Shown here: positions 1 to 12,760 of the stretch, in pieces
Position numbering within the stretch: position 1 is the stretch's first letter
Layout: every line of letters begins with the position of its first letter
Assembly: GCA_022829145.1 (NCBI GenBank)
Contig: CM040752.1
Location: 28,439,086-28,503,085, forward strand
DNA: 64,000 nt
Direction of reading: 5' to 3'
From: Albula goreensis
Lineage: Eukaryota; Chordata; Actinopteri; Albuliformes; Albulidae
Position numbers and translations under genes: made by a program
Notes under the pieces: model-generated
The model's input: the letters and a program-made list of their open reading frames with translations, nothing else
Told to the model about the DNA's origin: nothing
Database searches by the model: none

Positions 1-3000
1 CTTGGGGGGGGGGGCGGCAGATTTATAGGAGCGGTAGAGATTCAACCTGAATCTGACCACCGCAGATCTTTCCATGGACCACTGCACACAGGGAGCCTGC
101 GCTCGGCGGAGCAAGAGGCTCGTATTTACGACCCAGTCAGAGACCTGTCTGACTTTCTTTTTCTTTATGAGCGGTGAATAGCTATTCCGCTCCATGTGTG
201 TCATTTGATAACATTATCCCATTGTAACCACTGACCGGATATCGATCATGAGTGTCATTTGGTGTGTGTTTACAGAGCTTTGCAAGAAGCTTGCTCCTAT
301 ATCGTTAGCCTTTGTTTATGACTATGAGAGGAAAGAGCGAGATATATATGACATTGTTCTTGTTATATTGTCTTCTTTTATATTTGGACAATGTCCCTTT
401 CTGGATTTTATAACTATGAGCATTGGGGGTAAGCTGCGATGTCTACGTTTTTATAATCAACAGCCATGACTTCCAGAAGACAGCCCATTGCTGCATGATA
501 ATGTTTTAATGTTTTTTAAGCAGCCCCAGGTTTGACAAACCTGAAAGTTGTAATTTTTACAAAATAACCACCCTCTGCTATTGCAGCATCTTTCCTGACA
601 TAAGCACAGATTATTTGTTTAGTTTATCAGCGCTGTCTGGTCTCCAGAATACTTTCACATTCTCATTTTTGGTGTTTTTTTTATCCTTTCATAAGTAAAG
701 GATGTCAGTTTTGTAGTTGTATTCAGGGCACGTACTGCTTCCTGTTGTTTACAGCATAAAATCTTATTGCACTGATCGACCATGTCAAGTGGCCTCCCAG
801 ACTGGTCAAATGCTGCAAATCCTCGGAACGATTTTAAGATAAGACTTTGAACTGTTTTATTCAGCCTGAACGAAATCACAATAAATGACTAATTTCACTT
901 TCCATTGGTTACTCCTTAGCCTAGCCACCAAGACAGTGAAATTTATTCCTGCAAAGCCCGGCTGAAATGTGTGAATAAACAATCTTGTAGCCTCGACAAT
1001 GTTAAATACTCATTGAATCTTTTGCCATGTTTCATTCTGCAACATGAATGCATGCCCATGGTCCTGTTGTTTTTTCTACCAAGATAAATTAGGTTTATCT
1101 TGACTGTTTTCAGTAAAACTGTTTTCAGTAAAACAGTCATCTGTTATTTTGGCCTGGCATTAGAATGGCTTTTGTTTGTGTTTTTCTTACCATTCGAGGA
1201 TGGTAAATATGCTGTTCTGTTTTATTACAGGAGTACGAGCCAGACGAAAATTGCAGGGTTTTTGTAGCTAACAGAAAACTCCCAGAGATGAGAGATAGGG
1301 CCCAACAGCCTGCTGCACTGGGCGGAAACAGACTTTCCACTCTCTGATAAAATTATACATTATTCACAGTCTCCTAAATGAACTTTACAAAATGTCAAAA
1401 TATTTAATGTTCAAGGTGCTTGTAGCAGCTGTCACGGGTCACATGCAAAATAATTATGTAGATTTCCTTCTGAGTCTACCATTATTCCTGGCACTAACTG
1501 TGATAAGTATTAATTTAATGTTATAACCCATTCATCGTCTTAAGATTTGTCCAAAAAAGAGTCTGATTTTTCCTGTGTCTTTTTTAGAGGCTGCCTGTAT
1601 TAGCAGAAATGGTCTCTGTGGGAATCATTTGGAGGGCAGGGGGAGCTTGGCGGGGCTCCAGCAGGCCCGTCCCGTGGTGAGCTGTGGACAGGCTGCAGTG
1701 CTAGGGGCCGATGTGTCAGAGAGGGCCAGGATGAGCAGAACGGTATTTTCTGGGAATCAGTCGTGAGGGGAATTGTGGGATTTCAGGCTGTAATTTGTGA
1801 CTTGTGAAGCATCAGGATTGTTTGGGGGGAGGAGAGAGGCCCAGATGTGGAGAGCAGGTGTATTTTGGTTATTCCCTCACTCAATGCTCCAAGTCTGTAT
1901 CACTTCATTTCATAGGACGCCACTGGGCTAGTATTAAAAAAAAGAAAAAAAAGAAAAAGCAGCCTAGGTGCCTGGTGGGGCCCAGCAACCTCCGGATCAG
2001 GTAACTACAGGCCCCCTTTTTGTTGATTGCTGATGTCCCCACAGGTTTACAGACTGAACTGCTCATAGGAAGTGCATTATTTTCAGACAGATTAGACTCA
2101 TTATAAAATAGTCATGTGGTACATTTAAACCAACACTTCTGCTGACCCTTAGTTCTAAATATTTGCTAACTTTTGTCTGAACACTTTAAAATGTATATCA
2201 ATCTCTGAATGATAGATGACAGGGGTAAGGTAAAAGCACTGTATTCAGTTTGAATGTAACATGCTTTGGCACTCAGATTTATCACTTTGAACTAAGGACA
2301 AAGCAAACTATAATTAGACTGTACAAAAGCCTACTGACACACAGAGCAAACATAAGGGACACAGCTTAAATTTGATATGAAATAATTTTCACCTATATCA
2401 AAAACCGGTCTACTGTGCCTAGTGCATGTGCAGCCAAGAGAAGATCAGGAGCCTCATTCACATGTAAGAACTGAAGACAGCGCTGTAGCATGTCCACTGC
2501 CTACAGGCACCCTCTGGCTCTATCATTATTTGGATAACACTGTAGACAAATTATCAGTTCTCTCCCTCTGTTGTTAGTTTATACATTGCATTTATAGTTT
2601 TTTGATATGCCGTATGTAAACTATTACAGATGTATCAGATGTTCCTACTTTTGTACAATGCAGAAGAGGATATGTTATTTTGAGCATATCTTTTATATTT
2701 TGAAATTCAAAAACATATGTAAAACATGTTTTTATAAAGTACACTTGGATATAGTTGAGCCTCAGGCATGTGGAACTCGGAGACTCAGCTGATCAACTTT
2801 ATAAGTGCAAACCCAGAAACAGCGTTCTCATTATGCGTTATCAGTTAAAAAACCATCAAACACAAATGCAGTCATAATTGGACAAACGGTCTTGTTTTGG
2901 AACTTTTGCTAAATAATAAGGTCAGGGAAAATTAAGAAACTAGTAGTTAATGTGATGACTGGGTTCTCCTGAGTGAAAAAAAAATAAAATAATAGATACA

Positions 3001-3010
3001 ATTAAAAAGG
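1..3010. other. Intronic sequence, no gene recognised
   Basis: Unique-looking, AT-leaning sequence. It opens with a G run at 6-14. An A-rich tract sits at about 1936-1959, and a 16-bp direct duplication (ctgttttcagtaaaac) occurs at about 1105-1136. Short ORFs on both strands have no recognisable protein signature or splice context. Presumed upstream intron of the cacna2d gene. Confidence 0.6.
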
Positions 3011-3143
3011 AGGTAGATGGCACGCCCCGGTAGCTCATCCTGCAGAGCGCATGTCACACCAGGGCAAGGCCTTACAGCAGGAGTCTGGGATCAAATCCGG
3101 CCCAGGCCCCTCGCTGCATGTCATCCCCCCTCTCCTTCCCTGC

Positions 3144-3183
<40 letters not shown>

Positions 3184-3241
3184 GTCACTATCTAATAAAA
3201 AGTGAAAAATGGCAAAAAATTATCTAAATAAAAGGTAGATG
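3011..3241 (+). mobile_element. tRNA-derived SINE with CT-rich 3' part
   Basis: Seen: a tRNA-like head (cacgccccggTAGCTCATCCtgcagagc, A-box-like at about 3031-3048; gGGATCAAATCCgg, B-box-like at about 3088-3100) followed by a gctgcatgtcatccccc segment, a (CT)n run, actgtcactatctaataaaa and an A-rich end. Known: this head, ctgcatgtcat spacer and ctatctaataaa tail recur in many ray-finned fish genomes as a SINE. The 9-bp string aggtagatg lies immediately before the head (3011-3019) and after the tail (3233-3241), as expected of a target-site duplication. Not a functional tRNA gene: the arms do not fold cleanly and it is fused to a tail. Confidence 0.75.
3149..3181. repeat. (CT)n microsatellite inside the SINE
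   Basis: About 33 bp of nearly perfect CT dinucleotides inside the SINE body. SINEs of this kind often seed and expand CT tracts. Confidence 0.9.
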
Positions 3242-5252
3242 CAAAAAAAGGGAAAAAAAGAATAGTAGATACAATTAAAAGACCATTCCAGACCGCATTT
3301 GGTGTCCATATCTCTGAGGTTCTACTGTACATGCTTGGGAATATAAATGGCATTATTTTCCATAGGTCATTGATTTCATAGACTATAAACATTTATAATG
3401 GTGTTGTCAGGGTAAACCAACTGAATTATGTCATCGTCTGAGTCTGCCGCCAGGCCCTCCCCCATCTTTGTGGTTGTTGAGGAGTTGGTACAGACCATCC
3501 TCAGTGCTTTTCCAGAACACCAAGGCCTTGGTGCAGGGGGTGGGGGGTGTAGGGGTGGGGGGATGCAGTGGTTTAGTTCCTGTCAGTCTGGAGCCAGACA
3601 TCCTTCGCCACGGTGGCATGCGGGTTAGAACATTAATCTCCCCCGACTGGTCAGAGCAAAATTAATGATCATTTACACTGAGGACTACAAAATTGTGCGC
3701 CATGCTGCCCTAATATATAAAATTGCTTTCTTTTGTTTGGAAGGATAAAGCATTTTTTTGGGTAGTCATTTTCCTTTATCTCCCCCTAAATGCCACGTTC
3801 CCATAGAAACAGCCAGCATGGAGAGGAATTATCGACTGTCGAGCTTGGGACTATTACCCTGTCACTGTTTGAACTTGTCCGGTTTACCGTGTCGCTCTGC
3901 TTGGCTCCGGCAGAGTAAAATGCACACCTTTTTTTTCTGGGAGAGAAATGTCTCTCAGGGAAGGGCCGTTTTTAGACGCAAAAGGGACTCGACTGGAAAT
4001 TAGCCCATTTCACTCTGACAGGCCTCCTTAGCAATATTGTATTATAGCCTCCACTAACTGACTTCATTCTTCTCAGTAAGCGAAATCAACAGGGCCCTCA
4101 CACAGAGAGGGCTGAAGGGTTTTTCACTTCCTCTATGTCACTCGCTCCAGCCCCTAGCTGACTCGTGACATGGACAGACGCTGCCTCCTAAATATCCAGC
4201 TTGTTATTAGTTTGAAAGGTTGTCGAGGAGCGATAAAGCAATTTTCCCGGTTACTGCACCTTTAGAAAAGGGGCAGGTTTGTGTGTTTGGTGCTCTTGTC
4301 ATTCCCCTACGTGTTGCCGATGCCTGCTGGAGAAAGAGCACCAGATTGGCCCGTGGCACCGTGGAGGGCTCCAGCGGCCCTTCGGCCACCGGTTTGAGAT
4401 TAATCGAGGGGCAGGATGTGCGCCAGAGCAGACTGGCTTGTGTGAAAACAGGCCGTGTCTGGCTCTGCCGCTCCGTGTCAGTGCCTGGAGTGCCACGGCC
4501 ACCAGCGGCGTATGGTGCCCCAGCTGCGGCTCTCCGCACACCATGTGATCAGTAGTAAAACCACATGTCCTCCACACCCAAACAAACACACCCACAACAA
4601 CAACAACAACACAGATACTGTCCTACTTCAGTCAGTGACATTAAGCAACAGGGGAAAATTTATCTTGCGATTTTTTTGTTTTGTTACCCTTGTACCTTTA
4701 TATGTTCATTTAGCTGCTCTTTTTCTAAATGAGTGCTCCCTTAATGGTATCTATTTGAAAAGCAATAACCCTATTGACATTTTACATGAGAGATACTTAA
4801 GTGTAATTAGACTCTGTGTTATATCAGCGATGCACGTCATTGCAGATAAGTAAAGCATTGAATCCATGTCGTAATGAAGCCAGCCCTCGCCTGAAGGAGG
4901 GGGGGAGGGAGGGTGGAAGGGAGAGGGAGGGGAGCTCATACGCTGGTGATACCCAGTCACGCAGTCAGCCAATGGGGTTTCTCCATTCAGGTCATAGAGA
5001 TTACCCACCTCTTCAAGGTGCCTCCCACAGCAAAGTGGGTGAGTAGTCATGAACAATCACAAGTATGACTTAACAACCTCAGGCTTTGTGAATGACACCA
5101 AAAGCTACCGCCATGAGGCTAATATAAACCCAGGTAAAGTGTTTGGACATGCCATGTGTCTCTCAGTCTGTCCAGAAGGGGAATGATATGATGTGTAATT
5201 GGACCCAACCTATGTTCTCATGTTTAGTGTTCTCATTTCTACTTCACATTTT
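3242..5252. other. Intronic sequence, no gene recognised
   Basis: Mixed composition. There is a G-rich stretch at about 3534-3562, a GC-richer block at about 4240-4550, a (CAA)n run at about 4590-4611 and a purine-rich G/A tract at about 4891-4935. ORFs of about 110 aa on both strands at 4207-4555 overlap one another, have no recognisable domain and look like by-products of local GC richness. Confidence 0.55.
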
Positions 5253-5502
5253 GGCCAGAGCCCAATCCAAGGTACTCCATTTCTTTAAGAGCATATGCAT
5301 TTCAAAATAGACTTTAAATTTCAGCATTCAATTTCCCTTGAATGTTCTATTTTATTGGACATAAGAAAAAAAATCTTGTTTTGTTTTCATTATTATTTCA
5401 TTCATATATAGATAACATATGCCTTGAAAAAAGAACAAAACCTGCCATGATTGAATTGCATGTGCCCTCAAAGACTCTAAGTTTGTGTGACTGGGTCCAG
5501 CC
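5253..5502. mobile_element. Palindromic MITE-like repeat, copy A (near full length)
   Basis: Starts ggccagagcccaatccaa, followed by ctttaagagcatatgcatttc. It ends with tgattgaattgcatgtgccc, then tcaaagactctaag and tgactgggtccagcc. The two ends are diverged inverted complements over about 55 bp, and the interior is AT-rich. No coding capacity. Same family as the copies at 18.7, 26.7, 31.3, 35.9, 39.0, 39.9, 47.9 and 59.1 kb. Confidence 0.65.
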
Positions 5503-7180
5503 TTTGTCTTTTTCCTTTCCTTCAATTATAATTTCAAGGTCAAAGCAAGGCATGTACAATGCCTGGCCTTGCAGTGAAGGTGCCCTTGAGAAAAGACAGG
5601 CTTTCAGACTCCCCTTTTTGGGTGTTTTGCACCTGGCTTAACATGTCTTCCTACAGGCGCTACAGCTGAGCTGTGCAGGAAGCATGGCTGTGTTCTCGTA
5701 GGCCTGTCTGATTGCTATGCAGGCCGCATTCCTGCTGGCTGGGCCCAGCTGTGACAGGACAGGGATAGGTCCATGTGCAGTTTGTCCTCTGTCGTCCCTC
5801 CATGTCCAGGGTGACAGCGACACACCTGCATGGCGCACAGCTGTCACTCACACTGCCGTATGGACACAGTTGGCGCACTGCAGGTGTGTGTTGTGCGCAG
5901 GTGAGCGTTGTGACAGATCGGTGTTCGGCTGCTCAACTGCTGTGAGCCTGCCTCTTCTCACTGCAGCCCATAAAACCCCAGAATATATATAAAAATCCCT
6001 CCATACTCGAGACAGGAAATTCGATAAAACACTGTATAGACTTACTGGTAGAGTACATTAGTCATCCACCTAGCTTTCTATAAACATGCCCATAAAATAC
6101 CTGTGGAAAAGACTTTACCATTAGCTGTGCAAGAAATAATCATTTTGTAGGAGTTTCCTGCAATCAGAGGGGCCAAACTGGGTCAAATTCCTTTTGATCA
6201 ATGCATGCACATTTAGAGATGTCATCCTAATGATTCTGCCATCATGGTTGTATCATGTGACCTCCTCACCGGAGTTACCAGGAAGGCAACATCCTGTCTG
6301 CTCCATCCCAGCTGGCACAAGATACGCGGGATGAGCGACCTCCATTTGACCTCTTGCAGTGCACACATGCTTGGTAATTCTCAGTGGTTCTTAAAAACCA
6401 GGCAAAGCTGGCTGAAAAATGGAGACGGAGCGAAGTTTGCAGAGTGGCGGAGTGACATTTGGAGTCAGCTGCTTGTCTTTGCATCCGGTGTCTTTGACTG
6501 GAGAGAGGGGGTGAGGGAGAGAGAGAAAGTGAGGAGAGAGGGGAAAGGGGAGGCGGGTGGGGCAGGTTACCCTGGGGCTGGGGCTACGAGGCTGCAGTGG
6601 TGTGATAGTGCGGTATCCTCTAGCTCGCCGTAGCTCCGGGACGAGCTCCGAGACGATCGCATCCCCCTTGTCTCTCAGCAACATGACACCATGCTCATCC
6701 TGCCACCCCCCTCCCCAACACACCCCCCTCAGGGGCTGTCTGTCTCCTCTGACTCTCATTGTTTACACGTATTTAGTGGAGCATCTATTTGCCCATGCAG
6801 TATTCCGTGGTAGAGGAAGCTGAGCTGTGGGGCATCCTGTTGACAGATAGGGGGAGGAGCCTGAAGGATTTAGTTTCTGTATTATAGTGGTTTTTTAATG
6901 CCGACTCATTACAGCACCCTGTTATCTTCATGCCTTTCCCCATGTCCTCTAGCCACAGACAGGACTTTTTTCTGTGAAGGAAAACCGAGGCTTTTTGAAC
7001 TCCATGAATGGAAAGAGCTACTACGAGCTGTCATTGCAACACTGACTTTTATGAAGCAATGAAAAAAAAACTTCATACTTTATATACTTTATGCTCTATT
7101 CAATACTCTCCATATCTATATGTTGTGATTGGCTCAGATCATACAGTCACTGATTTGCTGACTTTGTCACAGATTTTGGC
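5503..7180. other. Intronic sequence, no gene recognised
   Basis: GC-richer around 5640-5960 and 6240-6760, with a purine-rich tract (gagagaggggg type) at about 6500-6560. Several ORFs of 70-130 aa overlap on opposite strands without recognisable motifs or splice sites. Confidence 0.55.
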
Positions 7181-7217
7181 TCAACCAAGACTGAGGTTCT
7201 CCTTGTAGGTCACAGCA
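7172..7217 (+). mobile_element. Possible short relic of a LINE reverse transcriptase
   Basis: The + strand reads ctcaaccaa, then actgaggttctccttgtaggtcac. With one short deletion between them this gives LNQ...TEVLLVGH, resembling the LNxDKTEVLLxG block downstream of the catalytic YxDD in L2/CR1-type LINE reverse transcriptases. Only about a dozen residues match, the frame is broken within the block, and flanking translation gives nothing further. Chance similarity is possible. Confidence 0.25.
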
Positions 7218-9057
7218 GGTTTTACAGCAGCACCTGCAGGCATGGTGAAGTATGCCAGACCTTCCGGAATTCTTCCTCTAGGAGTGGTGGGCATATCCAA
7301 GAAAAAGACAGATATCCAGACATTCACACTATCACATACTGTGATAATCTGTTTGGATGAAGCTGAATGCATTTTTATTTCCGTGAGTCTGGGCAGAACA
7401 TGAAGTGCAACACTCAACGATGGATCTTTGAAGGGTAAATTCAAGACTAATATGTGGTCTCAGGACTCCGTTGGTTCCTCCATTGAAGAGTCATAAATCT
7501 GTGGGGGCTGTTGCTTTGTTTTTTTTATCAAATGAAAGAAAGTTGAGGGAAAGAAAACGGGGGAAAGCAATGTATTTAAATAAGCCACTTGATGGAAATG
7601 GAGTGGATTTAAGACCCTTAGCATTACAGTGCAGCAGGACTACATTACTGCCATTTGTAAAAAAAAAAAAAAATTATAAATAAATAAAAAATAAAAAAGC
7701 CTCTGGCATGAGATGCTGATAAGCACAGATATTTGCCGGCTAGCTCTATTTCATGGGTATTATTTTTTTTTTGGACTCAAATCCAGTTTTGGCAATAATT
7801 GTAACAAAGGGCCCCGAAATAATAGCTCTCATTTTGAGCGATATTATGCCACATCATCGCTCCTGTTAGTAATTGTTTGATGCAAATGCTAAGGTCAGCT
7901 GCTGATTCAGTGTGCAGGCGCATTATGGCCATGCGTTTCCCAGAGCTTTTAGCCTTATCGTTCTCTCCGCAGCTCCGGCCCTGGGTTTTACTGCGCCCTT
8001 TGCGCTTCGCCACACTTTATCACGCTCCTCACCCATGATGCCCCTCCCCTCCCACCACTTTGTTTGTTACGATTTAACCGCTTCATTTTTATTTGAAAAT
8101 AAAGCGTTTCCCTGGTTCCGTGCGATTCGGCTGCTAATTGGCTAACCTTGGCACTTGCTATGGGTCTCCTGTGTTTGTGTTCTCTTTCTAGTCTTCAAGA
8201 TGTTGTCATTAATTAGACAGATGTCACATTCTTAATCAGATCCGAGTCTGTATTCCTACTCATAAAAAAAAAAAATATATAAAAATAATAAAATAAAAAA
8301 CGAGTAAAAATAAAAAAAAATCTCATTAATCCGTGGAGGGAAAAAGGCAAAAGAAGAAAACAGCAAAAGGCAATGATTTGATTTGAACAGTTTAAAAATG
8401 GAATCTTGTCGGGCCAGAGGCGCTCCATTCATTTATTCCATCTTCTCCTCCCTGAGGTTTAATATTAGCCCGGAGACAACAGGATTCTGTATGATGATGC
8501 GTATGGTGTCACCCTAGAGCAGCTTTGCAAGGGGGGAGGGAGGGAGCGAGTGAGCGATGGAGGAAAAGCTCTGGTCCCTCCGCTCGCATGGTCACGAAAC
8601 AGCAGTGTGGAGTGGTGGCCTTTTGACACCTGCTGTGTAGGTTCTGCTCTGAAATCACTGATCTTTAAATCACACGGATGCCTCATCCCATTCAGTACGC
8701 CCACTCGTTCAGCCAATCTGCATGGCGTAATCTGTTCTTCACTTTGTGACCTGCCTGGTGCCTGGAAACATGGGCGTGAGTCTTTCGTCCAGGCACTCCT
8801 GCCTCATTTTAGGTGGTAAGAGAGGCCTAACAGTCGTCCTCTGCTGATGTCTGCTGTGATAAGGCCTCTGAATGCTAGCGTGTGACGTAGGTGCGCTCAC
8901 AAATAGCCTGGATGTGTGACAGCACCATTTCCCTTTCATGATGGAGAGACAGAGTCGTGCTGCCAGGCTGTCGGTGGCAGATAGGAGCCCGGTCCCTCTG
9001 GGGGACTCAGAGCAGGGCTCTTGCCAGGCAGACTGGAGGCTCAGCATGTGGCGAGAG
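7218..9057. other. Intronic sequence with A/T homopolymers, no gene recognised
   Basis: Contains a poly(A) run and A/T-rich tail at about 7659-7699, a T run at about 7762-7772 and an AT-rich stretch at about 8261-8325. A GC-normal part at about 8500-8940 follows. No conserved coding signature was recognised. Confidence 0.55.
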
Positions 9058-9462
9058 CAGGGGCAGGGAGGCTGGGGCTGGTGTTGGGGCAGGGGCTGGG
9101 AGGCTGGGGCTGGTGTTGGGGCTGGGGCTGGAAGCCTGGGACAGGGGCAGGGGCAGGGAGGCTGGGGCTGGTGTTGGGGCAGGGATGCTGGGGCTGGGGC
9201 AGGGAGGCTGGGGCTGGTGGTGGGGCAGGGATGCTGGGGCTGGGGCAGGGAGGCTGGGGCTGGTGGTGAGGCAGGGACAGGGAGGCTGGGGCTGGAGCTG
9301 GGGCTGGGACATGGGCTGGGACAGGGGCAGGGAGGCTGGGGCTGGGAAGCTGTGCTGGTGTTGGGGCAGGGGCAGGGAGGCTGGGGCTGGGAAGCTGTAC
9401 TGGTGTTGGGGCAGGGGCAGGGAGGCTGGGGCAGGGGCAGTTGCAGGGAGGCTGGGGCTGAC
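9058..9462. repeat. GC-rich minisatellite (GGGGCTGG / GGGGCAGG based)
   Basis: About 400 bp built of cagggaggctggggctgg, tgttggggcagggg and ggaagctgt modules. Most module lengths are multiples of 6, and a clear 54-bp higher-order unit is repeated at about 9325-9432. One strand is almost entirely G/T/A with G runs. Because the periods are multiples of 3, long stop-free frames occur on both strands (Pro/Ala/Gln-rich on -, Gly/Ala/Trp-rich on +). These are artefacts, not genes. Confidence 0.9.
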
Positions 9463-10310
9463 TGGCAGACAGGCAAGCAGGCGGTAGGGGGAGGCTCAGG
9501 GGGTAGTGAGTATTGAAGCAGGGTTATGCTGCTGTTGTGACCTGGTTCGTGCATGTCTGCGTGAGCTGCCCCTGACAGGATGGGCTCACAGTGCTGTTTG
9601 AGGACTACCATGCTAACATATGGGACACCCCCACCTAAGCTACTGGGGCTTTCTCTTAAGACTGTCAACTGCCTCTCTCTTTCCCTCTCTCTTTTTGCCC
9701 CCTTTCTATGGAGGAACTCGAATTTAAAAAGTGTTTCTAATTCAGGTTTTCATTTAGAAGAATGTATAAATTTCTAAACACCCTGAAACTGTATTCTGAA
9801 GGAAGATTATAGCAATTTCATGTAACGCTTTAAATTTCAAGAGTGACAAAATACCAGTTATATTGAACATAATTTTACTTTTATTGCAGAGGCTCAGCTT
9901 AAAACACTTGACATTGAAAATGGTGGTTGTATTTACTTTAAAATCTCTTTTCTTTTATACAGTTACATTAGCTAGCTTGTTTGCAGTGAGGACATATAAC
10001 AATTTAATAACAAATGTGTATGTACTTATAGCATGTATATAACATATGTATCTACATAATATTGTCTGCAGCAGTTGTAGAGGAAGAACAGTCACAGTAA
10101 TGAAACAAAGAGAGTTAACCCAGACAGGAAGAAAAAATATAAGACAGACAGAGGACACAGAGAGGTTACAGCTACATTTAGGCGCTTGAATCTCTTAGGT
10201 GTTTCACAGACCTGGATTACGTCTGCTCAAGGACTCAGTCACACATTTCACACAGAGCGCCCCTGTACAGTGGGGGTTTAATCAGGAACCCCAGCCCACA
10301 GTGTGGTGAC
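9463..10310. other. Intronic sequence, no gene recognised
   Basis: GC-rich shoulder of the minisatellite passing into AT-rich sequence from about 9720. A CT-rich patch (cctctctctttccctctctc) lies at about 9671-9692. No feature recognised otherwise. Confidence 0.55.
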
Positions 10311-10318
10311 TTTACTCT

Positions 10319-10666
10319 GTGTGTTCATGGAGGCTTATATCTGTTGCTTTGTGTGTCTGTGTGCATGTGTGTAGACAGGTATATGGATGTAACTGTGTGT
10401 GGTGTGTGTGTGTGAGACGGTGTATGCATGTGTATATGTTTATATGTAGACTGGTATGCACATGTGTTTGTGTGATTGTGTGTGCGCGCATGTGTGTGTG
10501 TGTGCATGTGTATACATGTGAGTGTGTGCATGCATGTAGTTGTGTGTGTGTGTATGCGTGTGTGTTAATGTATGTATGTGTACGTGTATGTGTGTTTTTG
10601 TGCGCGCGTGTGTGTATGTGTGCATGTATAATGTGTTTTTGTGCGTGTGTGTGTGTGTGTATGTTT
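10319..10666. repeat. Degenerate (GT)n-rich simple repeat
   Basis: About 350 bp of GT interrupted by AT, GC and GCGC dinucleotides, an old, point-mutated purine/pyrimidine-alternating tract. It yields apparent Cys/Val-rich (+) and His/Thr-rich (-) reading frames that are not proteins. Long alternating tracts of this kind can adopt Z-DNA. Confidence 0.9.
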
Positions 10667-12760
10667 CATATTTTGCTTGGAAAGCGCTATGGGACAGCAG
10701 TGTGTCCACAGTGGTGACCCCAGTCGGGGTGCAGGCCTCCAGTGTGTTCTTTAATTAGGGTCAGGCCTTTCCCAGGAGGAGATCCACTTTCTAATTGGTT
10801 CTGTGACAACGAAGTGGGACACGCTTTTTCTTTCTGCTCGTTTCTTTCTGGTGCTTGGAAATTAAGTACTTAAGCTGCTGAAATACTGAAATAGACTGCT
10901 GGAGATGCAGAAGCAGCTCCTTTACAGTGCTGTTTAGAAGCCACTGTGCCCCCATTTGCTTTGTGCACTTTTGCAAGCTGTGGAGAAAATTTCAACCTTT
11001 TGTTCAATGGCATTTGCTGTAAAAGATTTTCATTTCTTTTCTGTGAGTCTGCCCTCTTAATGGGAAATATAGAGATGTGTATATATAGTTTTAACATATT
11101 AATTCTTCAAGTACAAGAAAGTGTTGATAAAGCAGTTTCGTTTTTTTGCGTTCACATTTGTTGCAGAAGTTTCTGAACAATTTCAAAAAAAAAAAAATAC
11201 AGTGTGAGTAGTTTCTAAATTCGGCAGCAATGATACCAAACTACGCAAGAAACTGTGACACGTGTATATAGTATACACTATATGTAGTAATCATGTGACA
11301 TAATTTATTTTAAGAATATTTTCAGGGCCCCAGTGCATCAGTTGAAATAATCCGTTATAATAATTTCTTCCATTCTGTCTTCTAGCTCTGAATGCCAGTC
11401 ATCAAGTGTACATTCAGAGCAATATTCATAGATATTAATACCAGGCCCCGAGCACTACTCTGAAATATGTCTAAACCTCTTTTTTGTCAGATTCATACAG
11501 TATGTAGGACACAACTTAATTAAAGAATAATTTCAAGCTCTGGAATTAGTGGTGAGAGGGAAAAGATGTTATTTTTCAGAAGTGTTGTGTGGGTAATGTG
11601 TTCTCCTCCAAACTTTCCATTTGCTCTGCCTAACATGATCTGTACAAAGCTGGAGGGTTCCCTTAAAATCACATGATAAAAGATACGCAGCCTCAGATTT
11701 AGTGCATTATTAATCTGTTTTGATACCACTGTCATGTATTATAATTGTCTTTAGGTCAGTTCCGTGTTTATATACGTTTGGGTTCCAGGCCAGTATTTTG
11801 AAACCTAATTGATGGAGGCTGGATAATACTTCACAATGATCACAGATAGAAAATCAGGACGATTGAAGATTGCACAGAAATGTGGAAAAATACACCTGTC
11901 TTCACGTGTTATATGGGTTCTACATGGGGCATAACTTTGATGACAATGCATCAGAACCAGCTACATCATGTTTAGCCCAGTACAGTCATGAAATCCCACA
12001 ATGCCATGCTTAACTCCAAATCTTGCATGCTATTATGTTGCCACTCAGTCTCCGCCTTCACGGATCTGTCAGTATTTTATCACATCCAACAACGGAAAGA
12101 TTAAATGATGGCTGAGATTTCAATATTGTCACTTGGATCTGGTCATGTGGAGAGAGGAAGGGAGGGCACTAGCCCTGAGGCTCTTTATCACACAGACCAG
12201 CCAGCCTCCTCCTGCACATTAGCAATGCGTGTTTCCAGAACCTTCCTGCGTGTCACCATCATGGCAGGGCCATATGAGGTCAGTCATTCTGCAGTTCTAG
12301 TCTTTACAGAGTTTTAAATGGAATAAAACTGTCTGTGTTTAGCGAGGGAAAAAGAAAAAAAAAGAAGAGGCGTCAACGGTTAAAGCTTAGCCTGCCGTGG
12401 AGAGCAGTGAGGATGCTTACCGATTGTCGTGGCCGATATGCTGCTCGTGATGACAGACAGCCCCACGCGCTCGTCAGCTGCGTCGAATCAAGAGTGCTGA
12501 GGAGGGAAGTGCAGTGGAGCTGAGGCCAGAGAGAGGGGGAATAAGCCAGTCTGTCTCCTGTCCTCTCAGTCATCAGAGTGGGGGCATGATCATCACAGTG
12601 ATCATTCAAACATGATCATTCAGTCATAACGGGGTCATTACTTTACTCCCCTCCCCAGCACCGTGACTGAGCAAAAAGGTTGCTCTCTTGGGGTAGGTAG
12701 TCCACAATAGGATCACATGCCCCCATATCCCTAACTCCTACCTGCAAAGGAAAGTGATAT
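10667..12760. other. Intronic sequence, no gene recognised
   Basis: AT-leaning, unique-looking sequence with a poly(A) run at about 11187-11199. Short ORFs lack motifs. A GC-richer part lies near 12400-12540. Confidence 0.55.

Noticed and set aside
3021-3106. tRNA gene
   Set aside because: A- and B-box-like words are present, but the cloverleaf is poor and the sequence continues into a SINE tail flanked by direct repeats.
4207-4555. Overlapping frames of about 110 codons on both strands
   Set aside because: No recognisable motif, mutual overlap on opposite strands and no splice signals; attributed to local GC richness.
6160-6220. Tenth copy of the palindromic repeat (ggccaaactgggtcaaattc, then ttttgatcaatgcatgcac)
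   Set aside because: The similarity covers only about 40 bp and lacks the core AAGGGCATATGC block, so it was left out.
8739-9668. Long Pro/Ala/Cys-rich open frame on the minus strand (309 codons), the longest in the window, with opposite-strand Gly/Trp-rich frames
   Set aside because: It is produced by the GC-rich minisatellite whose periods are multiples of three. Both strands and several frames are open at once, and no non-repeat domain is present.
10319-10717. 132-codon Cys/Val-rich frame
   Set aside because: Translation of a degenerate GT tract; same explanation.
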